Shown: one piece after another, positions 32,389-34,941 of the stretch | Layout of the letters: the number at the start of each line of letters is the position of its first letter | Numbering within the stretch: the stretch's first letter is position 1 | Assembly: GCA_024683035.1 (NCBI GenBank) | Contig: JAIKYQ010000195.1 | Location: forward strand, 1 to 34,941 | Direction: 5' to 3' | DNA length: 34,941 nt | From: Eubacterium sp. | GTDB taxonomy: Bacteria > Bacillota > Clostridia > Lachnospirales > Lachnospiraceae | Program-made: the position numbers and the translations under genes | Notes under the pieces: model-generated | Databases searched by the model: none | The model's input: only the letters and a program-made list of their open reading frames with translations | Told to the model about the DNA's origin: nothing

Positions 32389-33567
32389 TTAAAACCGTAA
32401 AAATTTTCCGGCCACGCCGGCGGCGATCCGATAAGGAAGCGGTCGCAGTGCCTTATCCGCCTGCTTCAGTTCCTCTATGATCCGGATATGCTGCGGACAG
32501 TGCTTCTCACATTTCCCGCAGGCTACACACTGTGAAGGAAAGGCCGGTTCTTTTCGAAGGCTGACGACCTGAAAATACTCATGGCGTCCGGCCTTTTTGC
32601 TTTCCATATACATGGTATTATAACAGCGGAAAGCGCCGGGGATATCTACCCCCTGCGGGCAGGGCATGCAGTAGCCGCAGCCGGTACAGGGCACCTTGAT
32701 CTTCTCGTTGATGGCTTCCCGGATCTGTCCGATCAAAGCCTGATCTTCCCCGGTAAATTCCCCGACGCAGACTTCCGAAGCGATCCGGCAGTTTTCTTCC
32801 ACCATCTCCAGGGAATTCATACCGGACAGCACACAGGTCACTTCCGGCTGATCCCACAGCCAGCGAAACGCCAGTTCGGCAGCTGTACGCCCTTTCGGAT
32901 CCCGGGCTATGAGCTCTCTGGCTTTATCCGGCAGCATATCCACCAGCTTTCCGCCCCGCAGCGGTTCCATGATGATGACCGGGATCCCTTTCGCAGCTGC
33001 CGCCTGCAGGCCGGCACGTCCTGCCTGGGAAACCTCATCCAGGTAATTATACTGGATCTGGCAGAAATCCCAGTCATACGCCTCCAGGATCTGCAGAAAC
33101 ATGGCGGTATTGCCGTGAAAGGAAAATCCGATCTGCCCGATCTCGCCGGATGCCTTTTTCTTTTGGATCCATTCCCGGATACCCAATTTCTCCAGTTTCT
33201 TCCACGCCCCGACATCTGTCAGCATATGCATCAGGTAATAGTCGATATGGTCCGTCTGCAGCCTCTTTTTCTGTTCTTCAAAATACCTGTCAATGGCGCC
33301 CGGTTTGTTGATCAGGTATTGCGGCAGCTTCGTGGCAATTTTCACCTGGTCCCGGATCCCGTTCCGCGCCAGTACTTCTCCCAGAAGTGCCTCGCTTCCC
33401 GGATAAATATAGGCGGTGTCAAAATAATTGACACCGCGCTCAACAGCCGCCAGTATCTCCTTCTCCGCTTTCGCCAGATCCGGGCTGCCGCCGCTTCGTG
33501 AGAAGCGCATACAGCCGTACCCCAGCACGGATACCGGATTTCCGGCTTTGTCATTTCGATAGTTCAT
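32389..33567 (-). CDS. Aldo/keto reductase with two C-terminal [4Fe-4S] motifs
   Basis: A 392-residue protein. The N-terminal TIM barrel has the catalytic tetrad of aldo/keto reductases: D50, Y55, K80 and H114 (NYFDTAYIY, IATKLP, YLMHML). The C-terminal 100 residues hold two ferredoxin-type Cys clusters, CTGCGYCMPCPQGVD and CVACGKCEKHCP, so electrons may come from ferredoxin-like partners instead of only NADPH. This architecture is common in anaerobes; substrates are mostly unknown. The start ATG at 33565-33567 has AGAGG four bases upstream; an upstream ATG (MKRGN) is less likely. It is 37 bp downstream of trxA, after microcompartment genes on the same strand, so it may act on an aldehyde from that pathway. 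Confidence 0.9.
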   Translation of the reverse strand: MNYRNDKAGNPVSVLGYGCMRFSRSGGSPDLAKAEKEILAAVERGVNYFDTAYIYPGSEALLGEVLARNGIRDQVKIATKLPQYLINKPGAIDRYFEEQKKRLQTDHIDYYLMHMLTDVGAWKKLEKLGIREWIQKKKASGEIGQIGFSFHGNTAMFLQILEAYDWDFCQIQYNYLDEVSQAGRAGLQAAAAKGIPVIIMEPLRGGKLVDMLPDKARELIARDPKGRTAAELAFRWLWDQPEVTCVLSGMNSLEMVEENCRIASEVCVGEFTGEDQALIGQIREAINEKIKVPCTGCGYCMPCPQGVDIPGAFRCYNTMYMESKKAGRHEYFQVVSLRKEPAFPSQCVACGKCEKHCPQHIRIIEELKQADKALRPLPYRIAAGVAGKFLRF

Positions 33568-33604
33568 ATTGCCTCTTTTCATACGGCCTGCACCGGCAGT
33601 CCAA

Positions 33605-33919
33605 TCAATCCGCAAACAGCGCTTCCACCTGCTCTTTAGGCTGTACACCCAGGGACTGATTCACCACTTCCCCGTTTTTGAAAACAAGCAGTGTCGGAAT
33701 ACTCATGACACGGAACTGGGCTGCCAGCTCCGGCTGCTCGTCTACATTGACTTTCCCGACTTTGACCTTTCCGGCCTGCTCTTCCGCAATCTGCGCTATG
33801 ATCGGGGACAGCATTTTACACGGTCCGCACCAGGATGCCCAGAAATCCACGAGAACCGGGATATCCGACTGCAGCACTTCTGCTTCAAAATTATCTTTTG
33901 TAATGATCACTTCGCTCAT
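33605..33919 (-). CDS. trxA: Thioredoxin
   Basis: A 104-residue classical thioredoxin, a cytoplasmic disulfide reductase. The active site is WCGPCK with Cys31 and Cys34, preceded by DFWASW; the cis-Pro is in MSIPTLLVF, and the C-terminal GxQPKEQ segment is present. ATG 33917-33919 follows AGGAGGG. It precedes the Fe-S aldo/keto reductase by 37 bp in the same direction. No thioredoxin reductase gene is in the window. Confidence 0.96.
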   Translation of the reverse strand: MSEVIITKDNFEAEVLQSDIPVLVDFWASWCGPCKMLSPIIAQIAEEQAGKVKVGKVNVDEQPELAAQFRVMSIPTLLVFKNGEVVNQSLGVQPKEQVEALFAD

Positions 33920-33935
33920 AATTAACCCTCCTTTG

Positions 33936-33994
33936 CGCCGCCCGTTTTTCGGCGCCCGCTATATGATTATAATAATAAAATACACTGTTTCTTA
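33936..33994 (-). promoter_or_regulatory. Possible trxA promoter and leader hairpin
   Basis: A consensus -10 TATAAT (33966-33971, minus) has a weak -35 (TAAGAA, 33989-33994). Between it and the start codon GCGCCG/CGGCGC arms (33936-33956 region) can form a GC-rich hairpin in the leader. Confidence 0.4.
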
Positions 33995-34020
33995 CCGGAA
34001 CACCAGGTTTCCATGCTTTC

Positions 34021-34272
34021 TTATCCCTGAAGGCCTCTGGCCTGACGGTCCATATCCTCGATCACGATATCAAAGATTTCTCCCAGTGTTGTCCCGTATT
34101 CCAGGACCTTCCACGGTTCATTGGTGTGGAAATGGATCTTGATCAGTTCTTCGTCACCGGCCACAAGAAGGGAATCCCCTTTGAACGTATTGGTGATATG
34201 ATCACTGATCACATCTTCGTCCAGATCCTCTCCTTCAATCAAAAGCTGTGTGTCATAACGAAATTCCAGCAT
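34021..34272 (-). CDS. Small stand-alone protein like the C-terminal end of YloV/FakA proteins
   Basis: An 83-residue protein (84 if the first of two adjacent ATGs is used; AGGAGG spacing favours the second, 34270-34272). Its sequence resembles the last domain of the YloV/FakA (DAK2-fused) family: a YDTQLLIEG opening, then GDSLLVAGDEELIKIHFHTNEPWKVLEYG and a closing GEIFDIVIEDMDRQ. The HFHTNEP segment is the most recognisable; in full-length proteins this domain helps fatty acid or dihydroxyacetone-type kinase function. Here there is no DAK2 kinase domain in front. It lies after the BMC-H gene, beyond a hairpin terminator, and 101 bp before trxA. Role unknown; a microcompartment accessory function is only a guess. 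Confidence 0.72.
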   Translation of the reverse strand: MLEFRYDTQLLIEGEDLDEDVISDHITNTFKGDSLLVAGDEELIKIHFHTNEPWKVLEYGTTLGEIFDIVIEDMDRQARGLQG

Positions 34273-34296
34273 CATTTCCTCCTAATTGCAAGAGAT

Positions 34297-34340
34297 GTAA
34301 AAAGGGGCATGCCTCAGCCTTGCGGCTCCGACATCCCCTT
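34297..34340 (-). terminator. Terminator or attenuator after the BMC-H gene
   Basis: On the minus strand AAGGGG (34335-34340) pairs with CCCCTT (34302-34307), with further pairing inside including AGCC-TTGC-GGCT (34316-34327), followed by a U-rich end (UUUUUAC). It ends 25 bp before the small YloV-like gene, so that gene is expressed by read-through or an unseen promoter. Confidence 0.82.
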
Positions 34341-34379
34341 ACTGTTCTGTTCTGTATACAGCTGTCCCGTTTCTGTGCT

Positions 34380-34655
34380 TTACTTCCCCGGCAGGATCAT
34401 TTCCACATCACTGTGCGGGCTGGGAATGACATGAACGCCATATAATTCTCCAACGCGTTTGGCTGCTGCCGCACCGGCATCTACCGCTGCCTTCACCGCG
34501 CCGGTATCGCCGCGCACCATAACTGTAACAAGTCCGGAGCCGATCTGTGTTTTGCCGATCAGATGAACATCCGCTGCTTTGACCATGGCATCCGCCGCTT
34601 CAATCGATCCGATCAGTCCTCTGGTCTCAACCATTCCGAGTGCCTTTTGTTCCAT
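34380..34655 (-). CDS. Bacterial microcompartment shell protein BMC-H (PduA/EutM type)
   Basis: A 91-residue single BMC domain that forms the hexagonal tiles of a protein organelle shell. Family features: [40 protein letters not shown] with the pore loop IGSG of the PduA/EutM kind (a polar serine pore), and [14 protein letters not shown]. The C-terminus [15 protein letters not shown] matches the family closely. ATG 34653-34655 follows AGGAGA. The next gene upstream is a BMC-P vertex protein. No enzyme that would define the organelle type (diol dehydratase, ethanolamine lyase, glycyl radical enzyme) is inside the window. Confidence 0.96.
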   Translation of the reverse strand: MEQKALGMVETRGLIGSIEAADAMVKAADVHLIGKTQIGSGLVTVMVRGDTGAVKAAVDAGAAAAKRVGELYGVHVIPSPHSDVEMILPGK

Positions 34656-34704
34656 TGTGCTTCTCCTTTTTTACATGCTTTCCTGCGGTGATAACCTGTG
34701 CGTT

Positions 34705-34941
34705 TTATCTGTGTTTTTCAAAAACACGTTTTCCCTTGATTTCGATGGAATCGATGACCGCTGTGATCAGCTGGTCACAGGGCTTCATGTCTGTCATGGG
34801 AGTCTGTCTGGCCGGACTGCCGCCGGTCAGCATCACGACTTCTCCCTGCCCGACGCCAACCGCATCGGCCGCGACCAGGATCTGCCCTTTCTCCTCGAAT
34901 GTATCCAGATCGATCGGTTTGACCAGAAGCAGCTTCCAGCC
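34705..34941 (-). CDS. Microcompartment vertex protein BMC-P (EutN/CcmL family), 5' end cut
   Basis: The last 78 residues of a EutN/CcmL-type protein, which forms pentamers at shell vertices. The gene continues past the right edge. Visible features: GWKLLLVKPID, the LVAADAVGVGQGEVVMLTGGSPARQT core with the GSxAR motif, and a C-terminal IDSIEIKGKRVF strand. Full proteins are about 85-100 residues, so only about 10-20 N-terminal residues are missing. It lies 49 bp upstream of BMC-H on the same strand, marking the 3' end of a microcompartment operon. Confidence 0.95.
   Translation of the reverse strand, partial: GWKLLLVKPIDLDTFEEKGQILVAADAVGVGQGEVVMLTGGSPARQTPMTDMKPCDQLITAVIDSIEIKGKRVFEKHR

Overview
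The window looks like chromosomal DNA of an anaerobic Bacillota, most likely a Clostridia/Lachnospiraceae-type gut or rumen fermenter. The evidence is strong AGGAGG-type ribosome binding sites, TTGACA/TATAAT-type promoters, a PerR-rubredoxin pair, an Etf-linked lactate oxidation operon with an acyl-CoA dehydrogenase, a short prolyl-tRNA synthetase, and microcompartment shell genes at the right edge. About 28 protein genes are supported, mostly on the minus strand. I see no rRNA, tRNA, insertion sequence, phage gene or CRISPR array.

Layout. 1-2445: a rubredoxin-type gene cut by the left edge, perR with its own promoter and probable PerR box, and an ABC exporter. 2508-4824: fructosamine kinase, acyl-CoA thioesterase and a DMT-type transporter, which read with the ABC exporter as one minus-strand operon. 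5071-6510: proS with its own promoter and terminator. 6657-12439: a sugar/polyol operon, transcribed leftward, of lipoprotein binding protein, double-ATPase, permease, an EltD-like polyol dehydrogenase and a small cupin. 12705-17078: plus-strand housekeeping genes cca, phosphoglucomutase, hup (HU) and araD. 17312-20769: rsmA (ksgA) overlapping a large unfamiliar protein (helical repeats, acidic low-complexity middle, AAA+ domain). 21078-21530: divergent rpiB.

21705-30235 is the clearest functional unit: a lactate operon in the order lactate permease, FAD lactate dehydrogenase, acyl-CoA dehydrogenase, EtfB, EtfA, LarA-type lactate racemase, with a GntR/FadR-family regulator gene just upstream. 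It resembles the lct cluster of Acetobacterium woodii with an acyl-CoA dehydrogenase added. The promoter has a well-formed TTGGT-N3-ACCA operator of the LldR/PdhR kind just after the -10 box. The operon could import both lactate isomers, interconvert them, oxidise lactate to pyruvate through Etf, and pass electrons to an enoyl-CoA.

30534-32354 is a plus-strand Na/Pi cotransporter-PhoU fusion with a structured leader. 32389-34941 is minus strand: a two-cluster Fe-S aldo/keto reductase, thioredoxin, a tiny stand-alone protein resembling the C-terminal end of YloV/FakA proteins, then BMC-H and BMC-P shell proteins of a bacterial microcompartment locus that continues beyond the window.

The best leads are the AAA+ protein next to rsmA, the lactate operon with its operator and the duplicated start region of larA, the alanine/glutamate linker of the sugar-binding lipoprotein, and the microcompartment edge with its mini YloV-like protein.
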